A stretch of DNA of 64,000 bases from Bacillus sp. PK3_68 (GCF_003600835.1 NZ_NQYC01000001.1:4263501-4327500), one strand, 5' to 3'. Shown: positions 29,948-40,025, counted from the first letter of the stretch. Made by a program: numbers and translations. Notes: a model not told the origin generated them from the letters alone.

Positions 29948-30073
29948 TAATTTAGGTTGGCCGTTCTGCCGAATGCAGGACGGCCTTTTTAGGTGAGCAT
30001 CGTTATTGCTTGCAGATTTTTCTACAGTTATCTAATATAGATGCGAACCGACTTTCTAATTGAGGAGAACACC

Positions 30074-30661
30074 ATGAAAAAAAGAAAGCTAAAAAAATCG
30101 GTAAAACGAAAATTATTTTTTTTACTATTTATAATTGCAATGGTATATGTGGCGTTCCATCAGGGAAACGCCCCTAAAGACACTGTTATTGAACCGTCTA
30201 TCCCAAAGGAATATGTCCCTATATATAAAGCTGCAGAGAAGGAGTACGGCGTGCCCTGGCAGCTGTTAGCTGCCCATCATCGGGTAGAAACCAAGTTTTC
30301 AACAATGGAATCGATGATATCACCAGCCGGCGCAGAAGGGCCTATGCAATTCATGCCATGCACCTTTGTCGGATGGAGTCATCCTACGTGCAGCGATCTT
30401 GGAAAAGGAAATATTTCAAGTAAAGACAAAGTGAACCCGGCCATTATAAAGAAATATGGGGGATACGGAGTGGATGCGAATGGAGATGGAAAAGCGGATC
30501 CTTTTGATCTTGAAGACGCTGTTTTTAGTGCAGCTGCTTATTTAAAAGCCCATGGGGCAGCTGATGGGCAGTTGAAAAAAGCTATTTATTCCTATAATCA
30601 CAGCGAGCAATATGTAGATGATGTACTACACTATTTTTATGCATACACATCTAAAGAATAG
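30074..30661 (+). CDS. Membrane-anchored lytic transglycosylase
   Basis: 195 residues. Basic N-terminus and one membrane helix (residues 12-30), then a lysozyme-like transglycosylase domain: catalytic Glu in HHRVETKFS, the motif GPMQFMPCTFVGW, an EF-hand-like calcium loop DANGDGKADPFD, and AAAYLKAHGA. It cuts peptidoglycan glycan strands at the outer membrane face. GAGGAG lies seven bases before the ATG at 30074. The nuclease lipoprotein gene follows at once, perhaps in the same transcript. Confidence 0.86.
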   Translation: MKKRKLKKSVKRKLFFLLFIIAMVYVAFHQGNAPKDTVIEPSIPKEYVPIYKAAEKEYGVPWQLLAAHHRVETKFSTMESMISPAGAEGPMQFMPCTFVGWSHPTCSDLGKGNISSKDKVNPAIIKKYGGYGVDANGDGKADPFDLEDAVFSAAAYLKAHGAADGQLKKAIYSYNHSEQYVDDVLHYFYAYTSKE

Positions 30662-30683
30662 AATCGAAGAAAAGGTGTTTGTT

Positions 30684-31475
30684 ATGAGTAAGATTAAATT
30701 AATTTTACTGACAGCTATTTTTTTAATGGTTAGTGGCTGTGCAATAGAAGAACAACAGGGAAGCACAGAAAATCAGCAGTCTGACAATGCAGGGAAAGTG
30801 CAAGAAACAGATAAGTCTGCGGCCTTTAACAGCAACGATGAGACCGACAGTGATAAGGGCTTGGCAGGTACTGTCGTTTATGTAGTTGATGGTGATACTT
30901 TCGATGTTCAATTAGCAAATGGAAAGAAAGAACGGGTTCGAATGACATTGGTCGACACGCCAGAAACAAAGCACCCGCGGCTTGGCGTTCAGCCTTTTGG
31001 CCCGGAGGCTTCTGCTTATACTAAGACGCTATTGACCGATAAGAAAGTATCGTTGGAAATGGATGTACAAGAGCGTGACCGCTATGGCCGGGTGCTTGCT
31101 TACGTTTGGCTCAACGACAAGTTAGTGAATGAACAGCTGATTGCAAAAGGGCTGGCTCGTGTGGCGGTTTTTCCGCCGAATACAAAATATGTTGATCGCT
31201 TTGAACGAGTACAACAGAAAGCACGTGAACAGCGATTGGGCATTTGGTCAGTGGAGGATTACGTAACGGATCGCGGATATAACGCAGAATCAGTAAAACA
31301 AGAAAAGAGGACTGCTCCAGCGGACGATTGCAAAATTAAAGGCAATATCTCAAGCTCGGGCGAAAAAATCTACCACATTCCTGGAAATCAATCCTATGAC
31401 ATAACAAAGCCGGAGCAAATGTTTTGCACAAAAGCAGAAGCGGAAGCAGCTGGGTTTCGAGCAGCTAAAAGATAA
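30684..31475 (+). CDS. Thermonuclease-like lipoprotein with C-terminal sunset domain
   Basis: 263 residues. Lipobox MVSGC after a short signal peptide, a low-complexity Gln/Ser/Asp linker, then a staphylococcal nuclease domain (VDGDTFDVQL, MTLVDTPETKHP, DRYGRVLAYVWL, active-site Arg and Glu present). A small C-terminal domain follows (IKGNISSSGEKIYHIPGNQSYD ... FCTKAEAEAAGFRAAK), resembling the sunset domain seen in surface proteins. Likely a surface nuclease that degrades external DNA or RNA. AAAGGTG precedes ATG 30684. Confidence 0.87.
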   Translation: MSKIKLILLTAIFLMVSGCAIEEQQGSTENQQSDNAGKVQETDKSAAFNSNDETDSDKGLAGTVVYVVDGDTFDVQLANGKKERVRMTLVDTPETKHPRLGVQPFGPEASAYTKTLLTDKKVSLEMDVQERDRYGRVLAYVWLNDKLVNEQLIAKGLARVAVFPPNTKYVDRFERVQQKAREQRLGIWSVEDYVTDRGYNAESVKQEKRTAPADDCKIKGNISSSGEKIYHIPGNQSYDITKPEQMFCTKAEAEAAGFRAAKR

Positions 31476-31570
31476 CAGGTGACTTATTTATATAAGGGGT
31501 TGATCCCTGCACCTTTTTCTCCACAGCGCATAAGATGTTATGACAAAATAACATGCGGAAGGAGTTTAAC

Positions 31571-31759
31571 ATGAAAAACAAGCACCATAAGCCGGATCAT
31601 AAAATGGCAGGGGAAGAGCGCGAGGAACGCATGGAACGTGAAGAACATATGCGGCGCGTTCATGAGTTTTGGTGGGGAAGACGGCCTTCTGGAAAAGAGG
31701 AAAGCAGGGAAGAAAACAAAGAAGAAAATAGAAGTGAAAACCGAAGAGATAAGAAATAA
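31571..31759 (+). CDS. Small highly charged protein
   Basis: Sixty-two residues, nearly all charged (repeated EER, MEREEH, EENKEEN), with one aromatic cluster HEFWWGRR. No membrane helix, no domain I recognise. GGAAGGAG precedes ATG 31571 and a terminator follows, so it is transcribed alone. Biased composition makes homology hard to judge; the clean signals argue for a real gene. Confidence 0.6.
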   Translation: MKNKHHKPDHKMAGEEREERMEREEHMRRVHEFWWGRRPSGKEESREENKEENRSENRRDKK

Positions 31760-31768
31760 GTATTTAGC

Positions 31769-31799
31769 AAAACGGCCTTTTACAGGTCGTTTTTTTGTT
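31769..31799 (+). terminator. Terminator of the small charged protein gene
   Basis: AACGGCCT / AGGTCGTT stem with a short loop and seven T. Confidence 0.75.
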
Positions 31800-31974
31800 T
31801 GATAAAAGTGTCGGTTAGGAATGCAAATTGACTCCTGTAAGGTGACTAGTAGCAGCTAACCATCTAAAACGGCTACTTTCCATGAAAGAATACAATAACA
31901 CTTATCACATAATCAAAATAATGATCAGGCAAAACTGTGATACGTTTAATTTAACTAATACGGAGGTGGTCAGG

Positions 31975-33015
31975 TTGGAAGCACAAAGAATGCAATCCTA
32001 TGCACAGGAGAGACCGAAAAAACAAAGCAAGCCCCATAGAGTGGCAAAAGGAGTGGCGTTAACTTTTCTTATTGCAGTGATTGCGGGCTTCATTGCCAAA
32101 CTTCCTTTTTTTCAAATCATGGGGATTATGATTTTGTCTATTTTAATCGGCATGATTTGGAAAAATACTGCTCAAGTTAAGGCTGACTATCAGGAAGGCA
32201 TTCAATTCAGCAGCAAGGTATTGCTGCGCGCGGGAATTATTTTATTGGGCTTTCGACTGAACTTGCTGGATATTGCCGCAGCTGGTTATGCTGTGTTAGC
32301 AACAGATGTGCTTGTCATCGCTTTTACAATGACATTTATTCTGCTTTTAGGAAAGGTATTCAAATTAGACAAACACCTATCAATGTTGATTGCGGCAGGC
32401 ACAGCTATTTGTGGGGCTGCTGCTATTATTGCGGTAGCGCCCATCATTAAGAATAAACAAGAGCACACAGCCATCGCTGTTTCATGTATCGCTATTTTGG
32501 GAACGATCGGTGCACTTCTTTATATCTTTTTATTCCCCCATTTACCAATCAGTAAGTATGAGTATGGTGTATTGACAGGAGCGACACTGCATGAGCTGGC
32601 CCATGTTGTCGCTGCAGCTGTACCAGGAGGGGCAGAAAGCAGCCAGGCAGCTATCGTAGTGAAGCTTGGAAGAGTGCTTTTATTAATACCGGTCGCTTTA
32701 ATCATCAGCCTGATCATTAATAGAAAGGAATTGACGGAGAAAGGATTGAAAAGTCTGCCGATTCCATGGTTTATTTTTGGTTTTTTATTCGCCAGCTTTA
32801 TTAACACCCTTGATTTCATACCGGAGAGTGTTGTCACCTATTTGCTTTTGTTAAGCACATACTTGCTTGCAATGGGGATGGCGGGGCTTGGATTAAATGT
32901 TAATTACAAAGACTTTGCGAGAGAAGGGATGAAGCCAGTAGGAGTTGCTATTGTTGGTTTTGCTGGTCTGTTGGCGCTTTCTCCTCTGGTTTTATTCATC
33001 TTCCGCATGATTTGA
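31975..33015 (+). CDS. YeiH/CuyZ-type anion exporter (PF03601), candidate sulfite exporter
   Basis: About 346 residues, nine or ten membrane helices, of the YeiH family annotated as putative sulfate exporters; relatives are encoded with sulfonate degradation genes and thought to expel sulfite. Seen: IILLGFRLNLLDI, AAGTAICGAAAIIA and THLHELAHV-type segment (ATLHELAHVVAAA). TTG at 31975 follows GGAGGTGG by about six bases; ATG 31882 has no such site. It precedes the LysR gene by 58 bases and the tpa-xsc genes by 2 kb, so sulfite from Xsc is the natural cargo (inference). Confidence 0.82.
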   Translation: MEAQRMQSYAQERPKKQSKPHRVAKGVALTFLIAVIAGFIAKLPFFQIMGIMILSILIGMIWKNTAQVKADYQEGIQFSSKVLLRAGIILLGFRLNLLDIAAAGYAVLATDVLVIAFTMTFILLLGKVFKLDKHLSMLIAAGTAICGAAAIIAVAPIIKNKQEHTAIAVSCIAILGTIGALLYIFLFPHLPISKYEYGVLTGATLHELAHVVAAAVPGGAESSQAAIVVKLGRVLLLIPVALIISLIINRKELTEKGLKSLPIPWFIFGFLFASFINTLDFIPESVVTYLLLLSTYLLAMGMAGLGLNVNYKDFAREGMKPVGVAIVGFAGLLALSPLVLFIFRMI

Positions 33016-33073
33016 GTGAAAAGTTCCTTCTGCTTCATTTATAATGAAAGAGGAAACAGAGGGGAGAAGACGA

Positions 33074-33973
33074 ATGAACTTAGAATACTTACGGTTATTT
33101 TACGCGGTAGCAAACAATAAAAACTTTTCACAGACGGCGAAAGAGCTGCATATCTCCCAGTCATCTGTCAGTCTACAAATTAAACATTTAGAAGATATGC
33201 TTCAAACGAAGCTATTTGAACGTACAACCAAAAAGGTAGATTTAACACCGGCAGGTCAAATATTATATAAAAAAGCGGAGAAAATGCTTTTTTTAATGAA
33301 CGAAATCCAAAATGAACTGCAAGAATTAAAGGGAGAGGTCGCCGGCAGTTTAAACATTGGAGCCAGCCTGACAATTGGCGAGCATGTGTTGCCGTTTTTA
33401 ATTGCAAACTATAAAAAGCGCTACCCGCTCGTCGATGTTCATTTAAAAATGTGCAACTCGGAGCAAATTATTGAGAAATTGTATAAGCATGAATTAAACC
33501 TCGGATTTATTGAATCTATGCTATCCTATCCTAATTTGAAACAAATCCCATTTCAGGAAGACGAATTAATCCTGATTGCTTCCAGCTCTTCACAAATTAT
33601 TATTAGCGATAGCATATTGAAAGAAGAGCTCACTTCCCTTCCATTCATTATTCGGGAGAAAGGTTCTGGCACCAGACAAGTTATTGAAGGCAGTTTAAGA
33701 AAAAATCAAGTAGACCCCAACGAGTTAAAGACGGTATTGGAGTTAGAACATACAGAGTCTATTAAAAGCGCTGTAGAAGCGGATATTGGTATCTCAATCA
33801 TTTCAAAATCAGCCGTGAAAAAAGAGCTGCAGCTGGGGACATTAAAAGAAGTAAAGATTGATGGTGTAAAGTTAACAAGGCAATTCTACATGGTCTATTT
33901 TGAAGAGGCTCTACAGCTGACAAGCAAAAAATTAAAAGACCTTGTTTTCTCACAATCTAGTAAGATTCATTAA
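33074..33973 (+). CDS. LysR-family transcriptional regulator (CysL-like)
   Basis: 299 residues: N-terminal winged helix (FYAVANNKNFSQTAKELHISQSSVS, IKHLEDMLQTKLFERTTKK) and a C-terminal effector domain from about residue 90. The length and sequence resemble the CysB/CysL side of the family, which controls sulfur metabolism. GAGGGGAG lies seven bases before ATG 33074; ATG 33044 is upstream in frame without such a site. Directly behind the exporter gene and closed by a strong terminator, so it probably regulates that gene. Confidence 0.85.
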   Translation: MNLEYLRLFYAVANNKNFSQTAKELHISQSSVSLQIKHLEDMLQTKLFERTTKKVDLTPAGQILYKKAEKMLFLMNEIQNELQELKGEVAGSLNIGASLTIGEHVLPFLIANYKKRYPLVDVHLKMCNSEQIIEKLYKHELNLGFIESMLSYPNLKQIPFQEDELILIASSSSQIIISDSILKEELTSLPFIIREKGSGTRQVIEGSLRKNQVDPNELKTVLELEHTESIKSAVEADIGISIISKSAVKKELQLGTLKEVKIDGVKLTRQFYMVYFEEALQLTSKKLKDLVFSQSSKIH

Positions 33974-33974
33974 G

Positions 33975-34024
33975 AACAGGTGTCGATAGAATTCTATATT
34001 GAATTCTGTTGATACCTGTTTTTT
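33975..34024 (+). terminator. Strong long terminator
   Basis: A 20-bp stem (33975-33994 with 34001-34020, three G-U pairs) and a 6-base loop are followed by six T. It separates the exporter-LysR unit from gntR. Confidence 0.9.
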
Positions 34025-34119
34025 AATAATGTGTTACAATTTTATAAAATCATCTCAAGATGAGAAGAAGGAAGAATCACCGCTTTTTGGCAAGGCTTAA
34101 AAATGATGGAGAAAGGGGT

Positions 34120-34851
34120 ATGCATGTGGAGAAGCTAAATCCTAAAGATCCGGTGCCGCTTCATATTCAGTTAAGGAACAAGATAGAAGGATTAATTCAT
34201 GAAGGAAGGTACCAGAGCAAGATTCCGAGTGAGCGTCAGCTGATGGATGAATATGAAGTGAGCAGAAGTACGGTGAGAGAAGCGGTTGCCCACCTTGTTC
34301 GAGAAGGGCTTGTTGAAAAAGTCCATGGCAAAGGAACATTTATCTCTTCTAAAGCTATTCAAGATTGGCTCGGTTCATTAACAAGTACGACAGAAACGAT
34401 ACGGAAAATGGGGATGGAGCCGGGAGCTAAGCTCGTTACACATGGGGTAATTAATCCACCAGCCGATATCATCGAAGCCACAGGCTTTAAAATCGCTTAT
34501 TTTATCAAGAGAGTTAGGTATGCTAACGACATTCCACTCGCTATTGAACTGCAATATTATCCTGTCGATATTGGTAGTAAATTAGCTGAATTCGATATTG
34601 ATAAAGGGACTCTTTTTGATTTAATGGAAGAAAATCTTGGCATTCAGTTAGCGGAGGCAGAGCAATTGCTTACGAGCGGCTTTTTAAGCGCCGAAGATGC
34701 TGAATTGTTAGATGTGCCTGATTTGTTCAATGTGTTAAATACGGAGCGAAAGCTTTGGGATCACTCTGGCAGGCTGGTTGAATACTACGTGGCCTCTTTC
34801 CGCTCTGATATGTACTCATTTCGTATGAAGCTAAGTAAAAAGAACAATTGA
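34120..34851 (+). CDS. GntR/HutC-family regulator with UTRA domain, likely of the taurine genes
   Basis: 243 residues. Winged-helix DNA-binding domain at the N-terminus (LRNKIEGLIHEG, SERQLMDEYEVSRSTVREAVAHLVREGLVEKVHGKGTFI) and a UTRA ligand domain from about residue 90 (FIKRVRYANDIPLAIELQYYP). It lies just upstream of tpa-xsc on the same strand, so taurine or a pathway intermediate may be the ligand (inference). GAGAAAGGGG precedes ATG 34120; an earlier ATG at 34060 is weak. Confidence 0.86.
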   Translation: MHVEKLNPKDPVPLHIQLRNKIEGLIHEGRYQSKIPSERQLMDEYEVSRSTVREAVAHLVREGLVEKVHGKGTFISSKAIQDWLGSLTSTTETIRKMGMEPGAKLVTHGVINPPADIIEATGFKIAYFIKRVRYANDIPLAIELQYYPVDIGSKLAEFDIDKGTLFDLMEENLGIQLAEAEQLLTSGFLSAEDAELLDVPDLFNVLNTERKLWDHSGRLVEYYVASFRSDMYSFRMKLSKKNN

Positions 34852-35186
34852 AGAGGGGACGGCTAGATAAGGGGAAGAGCTGTTTCTTGATGGGTATTCT
34901 GTCGTTCCCTGTCTATTAAAAATGCAGATAAGCATAAATAGAATTTGCAATAAATAATATATTTAGAATTGATTGAATATTTTCAAAACGTATGATTTAA
35001 TATAAATAACAACAGAGAGGTACACAAACTGGTACGGACGACCTGACGACATGATATGACAAAGAGAAGAGCAGAGGAGGAGAACGAAAGAAAGTAAAAG
35101 CTTTTTCTTGTAAATTCGCTGCGGCAGCAGCTGAGTTTAATAGATGATTAGCTAGTTATTAATACTTGTTAAAGGGGGCAAACAGG
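34852..35186 (+). promoter_or_regulatory. Promoter and leader region of tpa-xsc
   Basis: 335 bases without a gene. An AT-rich stretch at about 34960-35010 (TTTAATATAAA) is a likely -10 region, but no clean -35 box can be fixed. Directly after it GGTAC occurs twice ten bases apart (GGTACACAAACTGGTAC), a candidate operator for the GntR protein. The 150-base leader up to AAAGGGGG and the tpa ATG holds no riboswitch I recognise. Confidence 0.45.
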
Positions 35187-36551
35187 ATGGCTCAATTGGA
35201 AGTGAAAGATAATCAAAAGCTGGTGAAACAAGATAACGACCACTTGTGGCACGCGATGAGCCGCCATGTAGAAGGCGGACAGCCAATGATTGCTGAATCA
35301 GGCGAGGGTGCATGGTTCACAGACCTTGAAGGAAAACGTTATCTGGACGGAGTTTCAGGGCTCTGGTGCTTAAATTTAGGGCACGGTCGCGAGGAAATTG
35401 TAGAAGCTGCTGCAGAACAAATGAGAAAGCTTTCCTATTTTCCGCTGACGTTAAGCCATCAGCCGGCGATTGAATTATCTGCGAAGATAAGCGAATTACT
35501 GGGAGATTCCTATAAAACCTTTTTCTCGAATAGCGGTTCTGAAGCAAATGAAACCGCCTTCAAAATTGCGAGACAATATCATCAACAAAACGGAAATCCA
35601 GGAAAATATAAATTTATCTCCAGGTACCGGGCCTATCATGGATCAACTCTCGGTGCATTAAGTGCAACGGCGCAAGCAAACAGACGAGTGAAGTACGATC
35701 CGGGCGTGCCGGGCTTCCTGCATGTTCCACCTCCGTACAGCTATCGTTGCCCGTTTGGTGAAGAAGTAACAAATTGTGATAAGGTAGCAGCGGATCAAAT
35801 TGACCAGATGATTACGTGGGAGGGAGCCGAATCAGTCGCAGCAGTGATCATGGAACCATTTATTTCCGGAGGTGGCGTGATTGTCCCTTCGAGCGAGTAT
35901 TTGCAGCGAGTAGCTGACATTTGCAAGAAGCATGATGTATTGCTCATTATCGATGAAGTGGTTTCCGGTTTTGGGCGTACAGGCAAGATGTTCGGCTTCA
36001 TGCATTCAGCAGGTGTACAGCCTGACATCGTTACAATGGCGAAAGGACTGACAAGTGGATACTTGCCGCTTGGGGCAACAGCCGTTCATTCCCGCATTTA
36101 TGAAAAGTTCAAGGAAAAAGGAACAGACAACCACCTTCGCCACGTTTCAACGTACGGAGGACACCCAGCAAGTTGTGCGGTTGCTCTGAAAAATATTGAG
36201 ATTATTGAGCGAGAAGGCATTGTAGAAAGAGTGGCCCGGCTTGGAGAACTAATCTTAGGTAAATTAAATGAGCTAGCGAGCCATCCATACGTAGGGGAAG
36301 TAAGATCAAAAGGGTTCTTATACGGCTTAGAGCTCGTAAAAGATAAGGATACAAAGGAGCCGATTTCTGATGAAATCATCGGCAGCATCATTGCCAAGTG
36401 TAAATCAAAAGGACTGATTATCGGACGAAACGGTGATACAGTTCCGGGATTCAACAATGTGCTCATTGTAGCACCACCGCTTTCTTCTACAGAGGAAGAT
36501 CTTCACTTCCTTGTTAATACCATGTTTGAGGTTTTTAATGATACTAAATAA
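35187..36551 (+). CDS. tpa: Taurine:pyruvate aminotransferase
   Basis: Class III PLP aminotransferase of 454 residues. It moves the amino group of taurine to pyruvate, giving sulfoacetaldehyde and L-alanine. Seen: YLDGVSGLWCLNLGHG, FFSNSGSEANETAFK, the cofactor Asp in LLIIDEVVSGFGRTG, and the PLP lysine in MAKGLTSGYLPLG. Similar class III enzymes use other amines, but the xsc gene 44 bases downstream makes taurine the clear choice. AAAGGGGG precedes ATG 35187. Cytoplasmic; first step of taurine dissimilation. Confidence 0.91.
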   Translation: MAQLEVKDNQKLVKQDNDHLWHAMSRHVEGGQPMIAESGEGAWFTDLEGKRYLDGVSGLWCLNLGHGREEIVEAAAEQMRKLSYFPLTLSHQPAIELSAKISELLGDSYKTFFSNSGSEANETAFKIARQYHQQNGNPGKYKFISRYRAYHGSTLGALSATAQANRRVKYDPGVPGFLHVPPPYSYRCPFGEEVTNCDKVAADQIDQMITWEGAESVAAVIMEPFISGGGVIVPSSEYLQRVADICKKHDVLLIIDEVVSGFGRTGKMFGFMHSAGVQPDIVTMAKGLTSGYLPLGATAVHSRIYEKFKEKGTDNHLRHVSTYGGHPASCAVALKNIEIIEREGIVERVARLGELILGKLNELASHPYVGEVRSKGFLYGLELVKDKDTKEPISDEIIGSIIAKCKSKGLIIGRNGDTVPGFNNVLIVAPPLSSTEEDLHFLVNTMFEVFNDTK

Positions 36552-36595
36552 TTTTAACGATAAAAGTGAATCAAAAAAGAGAGGATGAGGAGTAA

Positions 36596-38365
36596 ATGGT
36601 TAAAGCAGAAAAAGAATTAGAGGTTATGCAAGGAAAAAAATTAAAGATGACACCGAGTGAGGCAATTGTTGAAACATTGCTTGCTGAAGGCATCGATCAA
36701 ATGTATGGGATTTTAGGGTCGGCTTTCATGGATATGCTTGATTTGCTGCCAACAGCGGGGATCAAATTTATTCCAGTACGTCATGAACAAAGTGCGGCTC
36801 ATATGGCAGATGCCTTTACACGGGTGACTGGAAAAGCGGGAGTCGTCATCGGACAAAATGGGCCAGGGGTTACGAACATGGTTACTTCAGTAGCAGCTGC
36901 TAATATGGCGCATACACCAATGATCGTGATTGCTCCATCAGCTGGTACGAAAACAATCGGTTGGGATGGTTTCCAAGAGTGTGATGAAGCTTCTGTATTC
37001 GACAAAATTACAAAAGCAACAGTAAAAGTAACACATCCAAGCCGCGTGGCAGATTGTTTGCGCACAGCTTTCCGTCTTGCTTATGCAGAACGCGGCCCAG
37101 TTCTTTACCATATTCCGCGTGACTATTTCTACGGCGAAGTAGAAGACTATATTTTAAAACCATCCCAGTATCGTGTAGAGAAAAAAGGATTTGGCGATTC
37201 TGCAGCAGTCGATCGAGCAGTGGAACTATTAAAAACAGCTAAAAACCCTGTTATCATTTCCGGAAGAGGAGCTGTGGATGCAGATGCCGTTGACTTGGTA
37301 AAAGATTTGGCGGAAAAATTAAGTGCACCGGTAGCTGTTTCTTACATGCATAATGATGCCTTCCCAGCTGATCATCCGCAAGCGGTTGGACCGATTGGTT
37401 ATATGGGATCAAAAGCAGCAATGCAATCTTTACAGGAAGCGGATGTGCTGTTAGCGATCGGTACAAGATTGTCTGTATTTGGAACTCTTCCATGCTATGA
37501 TATTGATTATTTTCCTAAAAATGCGAAGATTATTCAAATTGATATCAACCATCGCAATATCGCAAGAACACATCCAGTCGAAGTAGGGATTCTTGGTGAT
37601 GCTTATGATTCAACAGCAGAAATCTTAACGCGCTTGGAAAACAGCGGGGCTTCTTTCGAGCCAAACAAGGAGCGCCTGCAAAAAATTGCAGCAGAGAAAG
37701 AGAAGTGGGAGCAAGAGCTTGTTGATTTAGCCATGGTTCCAGGTAATCCAATGAATCCACGAAGAGCCTTGCTTGAAATTAACCGTGCGCTTCCAGATAA
37801 TGCAGTCGTTGCTTCTGATATTGGCAATACATCGTCTACGTCCAATGCCTATTTAACATTCAATCAGCCGCGCAAGCATTTGGCTGCGTTAACGTTCGGT
37901 AACTGCGGATTCGCTTATCCGGCTGCTATGGGGGCTGTTCTTGCTGATCCATCTTCTCCAGCGTTTTGTATTGTTGGTGATGGCGCTTGGGGCATGAGTC
38001 TTCATGAAGTGAGCACAGCCGTAGAACAGAACCTACCTGTTATCGCTTGTGTATTTAATAATGGGGCTTGGTGCGCTGAGAAGAAAAACCAAGTGGATTT
38101 CTATAACAATCGGTTTGTCGGGGCAGACATCGAAGGCCCGAACTTTGCTGAAGTGGCGAAGAGCATGGGGGCAGAAGGCATCCGTGTGGATAATCCAGAA
38201 GATTTACAAAAAGCAATTCAAACAGCGCTAGCTTCCAAGAAGCCAACAGTTATTGATATTCTTGTAGACGGTACACAGTTGGCACCGCCATTCAGAAAAG
38301 ATGCATTGCAAATGCCGACTCGTCTCCTTGAAAAGTATGCACATCTTGATCATAAAAACTGGTAA
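36596..38365 (+). CDS. xsc: Sulfoacetaldehyde acetyltransferase
   Basis: Thiamine diphosphate enzyme that converts sulfoacetaldehyde and phosphate to acetyl phosphate and sulfite, the desulfonating step. 589 residues. Seen: ThDP-activating Glu in [14 protein letters not shown], the [12 protein letters not shown] loop, and the ThDP-Mg motif starting [11 protein letters not shown] and ending FNNGAW near residue 480. The [12 protein letters not shown] segment fits Xsc rather than acetolactate synthase. It is co-transcribed with tpa and closed by a terminator. Acetyl phosphate needs phosphotransacetylase or acetate kinase, not in this window. Confidence 0.93.
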   Translation: MVKAEKELEVMQGKKLKMTPSEAIVETLLAEGIDQMYGILGSAFMDMLDLLPTAGIKFIPVRHEQSAAHMADAFTRVTGKAGVVIGQNGPGVTNMVTSVAAANMAHTPMIVIAPSAGTKTIGWDGFQECDEASVFDKITKATVKVTHPSRVADCLRTAFRLAYAERGPVLYHIPRDYFYGEVEDYILKPSQYRVEKKGFGDSAAVDRAVELLKTAKNPVIISGRGAVDADAVDLVKDLAEKLSAPVAVSYMHNDAFPADHPQAVGPIGYMGSKAAMQSLQEADVLLAIGTRLSVFGTLPCYDIDYFPKNAKIIQIDINHRNIARTHPVEVGILGDAYDSTAEILTRLENSGASFEPNKERLQKIAAEKEKWEQELVDLAMVPGNPMNPRRALLEINRALPDNAVVASDIGNTSSTSNAYLTFNQPRKHLAALTFGNCGFAYPAAMGAVLADPSSPAFCIVGDGAWGMSLHEVSTAVEQNLPVIACVFNNGAWCAEKKNQVDFYNNRFVGADIEGPNFAEVAKSMGAEGIRVDNPEDLQKAIQTALASKKPTVIDILVDGTQLAPPFRKDALQMPTRLLEKYAHLDHKNW

Positions 38366-38370
38366 AAAAC

Positions 38371-38404
38371 AAAAGGGGCTTTTCCGAAAAAAGCCCCTTT
38401 TTTT
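38371..38404 (+). terminator. Terminator of tpa-xsc
   Basis: AAAAGGGGCTTTT / AAAAAGCCCCTTTT stem with a 4-base loop and a long T run. Confidence 0.9.
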
Positions 38405-38548
38405 AAAAAAATGTTTTCTCTAGTTTAAAAAAGGTTATTTAAACTATTACCGTTGCTTGCTGTCTTTCAAAAGACAGATTCACCTAGTAAAAGGGGAAAT
38501 AAACAATATGCTAAGCTGGGTTTTAGTCAAAAACTTACTAAACCTGTT

Positions 38549-38562
38549 TGTAAACGCTTACT
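38549..38562. promoter_or_regulatory. Catabolite-response element (cre) before the permease
   Basis: TGTAAACGCTTACT matches the CcpA pattern TGWAANCGNTNWCA at 13 of 14 positions. It lies 42 bases before the permease start, where CcpA would repress, so uptake is probably shut off on preferred sugars. Confidence 0.75.
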
Positions 38563-38603
38563 AATAAGCATTCACGGAAAAATATTGAAAGTTGGTGGAT
38601 AAC

Positions 38604-40025
38604 TTGGAGCATCAACAAGAAGAATTAAAAGCGGGCCTTAAACAAAGACATTTAACCATGATATCTCTAAGTGGAGTTATTGGTGCCGGATTATTTGTGG
38701 GGAGCGGCATTATCATTGGTAAAACTGGACCAGGGGCGATTGTATCTTATGCACTGGCAGGTCTCATCGTCGTTCTAGTCATGAGAATGCTAGGAGAAAT
38801 GGCTACAGTGAACCCGAGCACAGGATCGTTTGCTGTGTATGCAAGAGAAGGGATTGGAGAGTGGGCAGGTTATACGACAGGTTGGTTATACTGGTTCTTC
38901 TGGGTGATTGTTATTGCCTTAGAGGCAGTCGCTGGCGCAGCGATTATCCACGAGTGGCTTCCTTCTGTGCCGGTGTGGCTAATAAGTCTTGCTTTAATTG
39001 TTTTATTGAAACTTACTAATATTTTCTCTGTGAAATCATTTGGTGAATTTGAATATTGGTTTTCCATCATTAAGATAGTAAGCATTATTTTATTTTTAGG
39101 TTTAGGAGCAGCAGTTATTCTTGGGTTTGTGCCAAATATTAAACCGCCGGGCACATCTAACCTGTTAAATATAGGCGGTTTCATACCTAACGGAATTGAG
39201 TCGGTCATTGTTGGTATTGCCATTGTTTTTCATGCTTTCGTAGGTGTGGAAATCCCAGCTATTGCAGCGGGTGAAACGTCTGATCCAGTGAAATCTGTGA
39301 GAAAAGCATTAAATAGTGTAGTATGGCGTATCCTGATTTTCTATATTGGTTCCATTGCTGTATTGGTGACCATCTTGCCTTGGAGTTCAGCGACATTACT
39401 AAAAAGCCCTTTTGTTTCTGTTCTTGAAATGATGGGAATTCCTTATGCCGCTCTTATTATGAACATAGTGGTTTTGACAGCTTTGCTTTCCTGCTTAAAT
39501 TCTGGGCTGTACACGAGCTCCCGTATGCTATATTCGCTCGCTCAAAAAGGGGATGCTCCAAAATTATTTGCAAAGATAAGTAAAAATGGAGTGCCTGTTT
39601 TTGCTGTTGTAGGAAGCACGTTATTTGCTTTCATCAGCACGATATTTAGTTATACCTCCCCAGATAAAATATTTTTCTTTTTGGTAAATTCTTCCGGAGG
39701 CGTCGGAATTCTTGTCTACCTAGTCATTGCCATTTCTCATTTGCGTCTGAGAAAAAGGGCAGAAAAAGAAAACCCTGGAGTTCTAAAAGTGAAAATGTGG
39801 CTTTTCCCATATTTAACCTATGCGACCATCTTTGCAATGATTTTTGTGCTCATTTTAATGGCAATTGTTGATTCGCAACGGCCGCAGTTTATTTTTACAT
39901 CTCTATTTAGCATCATAGTTATTTCTTCTTTCTTTGTAGTAAGAAGAAGAAGGGAGAAGAACAGAGAAGAAGAAATAACTATGATATCGCCCATTCCCAA
40001 TCCGGAAAAAGTAAAAGATATCTAG
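38604..40025 (+). CDS. Amino acid permease (APC family), candidate taurine importer
   Basis: About 473 residues, twelve membrane helices, of the GABA/proline/aromatic permease type: LSGVIGAGLFVGSGIIIGKTGPGAI, YALAGLIVVLVMRMLGEMA, and GVEIPAIAAGETSDPVKSV. Next to tpa-xsc it may import taurine or a similar amine (inference). GGTGG lies five bases before TTG 38604; TTG 38592 and GTG 38595 are alternatives. A CcpA site and its own promoter region separate it from xsc. Confidence 0.85.
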   Translation: MEHQQEELKAGLKQRHLTMISLSGVIGAGLFVGSGIIIGKTGPGAIVSYALAGLIVVLVMRMLGEMATVNPSTGSFAVYAREGIGEWAGYTTGWLYWFFWVIVIALEAVAGAAIIHEWLPSVPVWLISLALIVLLKLTNIFSVKSFGEFEYWFSIIKIVSIILFLGLGAAVILGFVPNIKPPGTSNLLNIGGFIPNGIESVIVGIAIVFHAFVGVEIPAIAAGETSDPVKSVRKALNSVVWRILIFYIGSIAVLVTILPWSSATLLKSPFVSVLEMMGIPYAALIMNIVVLTALLSCLNSGLYTSSRMLYSLAQKGDAPKLFAKISKNGVPVFAVVGSTLFAFISTIFSYTSPDKIFFFLVNSSGGVGILVYLVIAISHLRLRKRAEKENPGVLKVKMWLFPYLTYATIFAMIFVLILMAIVDSQRPQFIFTSLFSIIVISSFFVVRRRREKNREEEITMISPIPNPEKVKDI

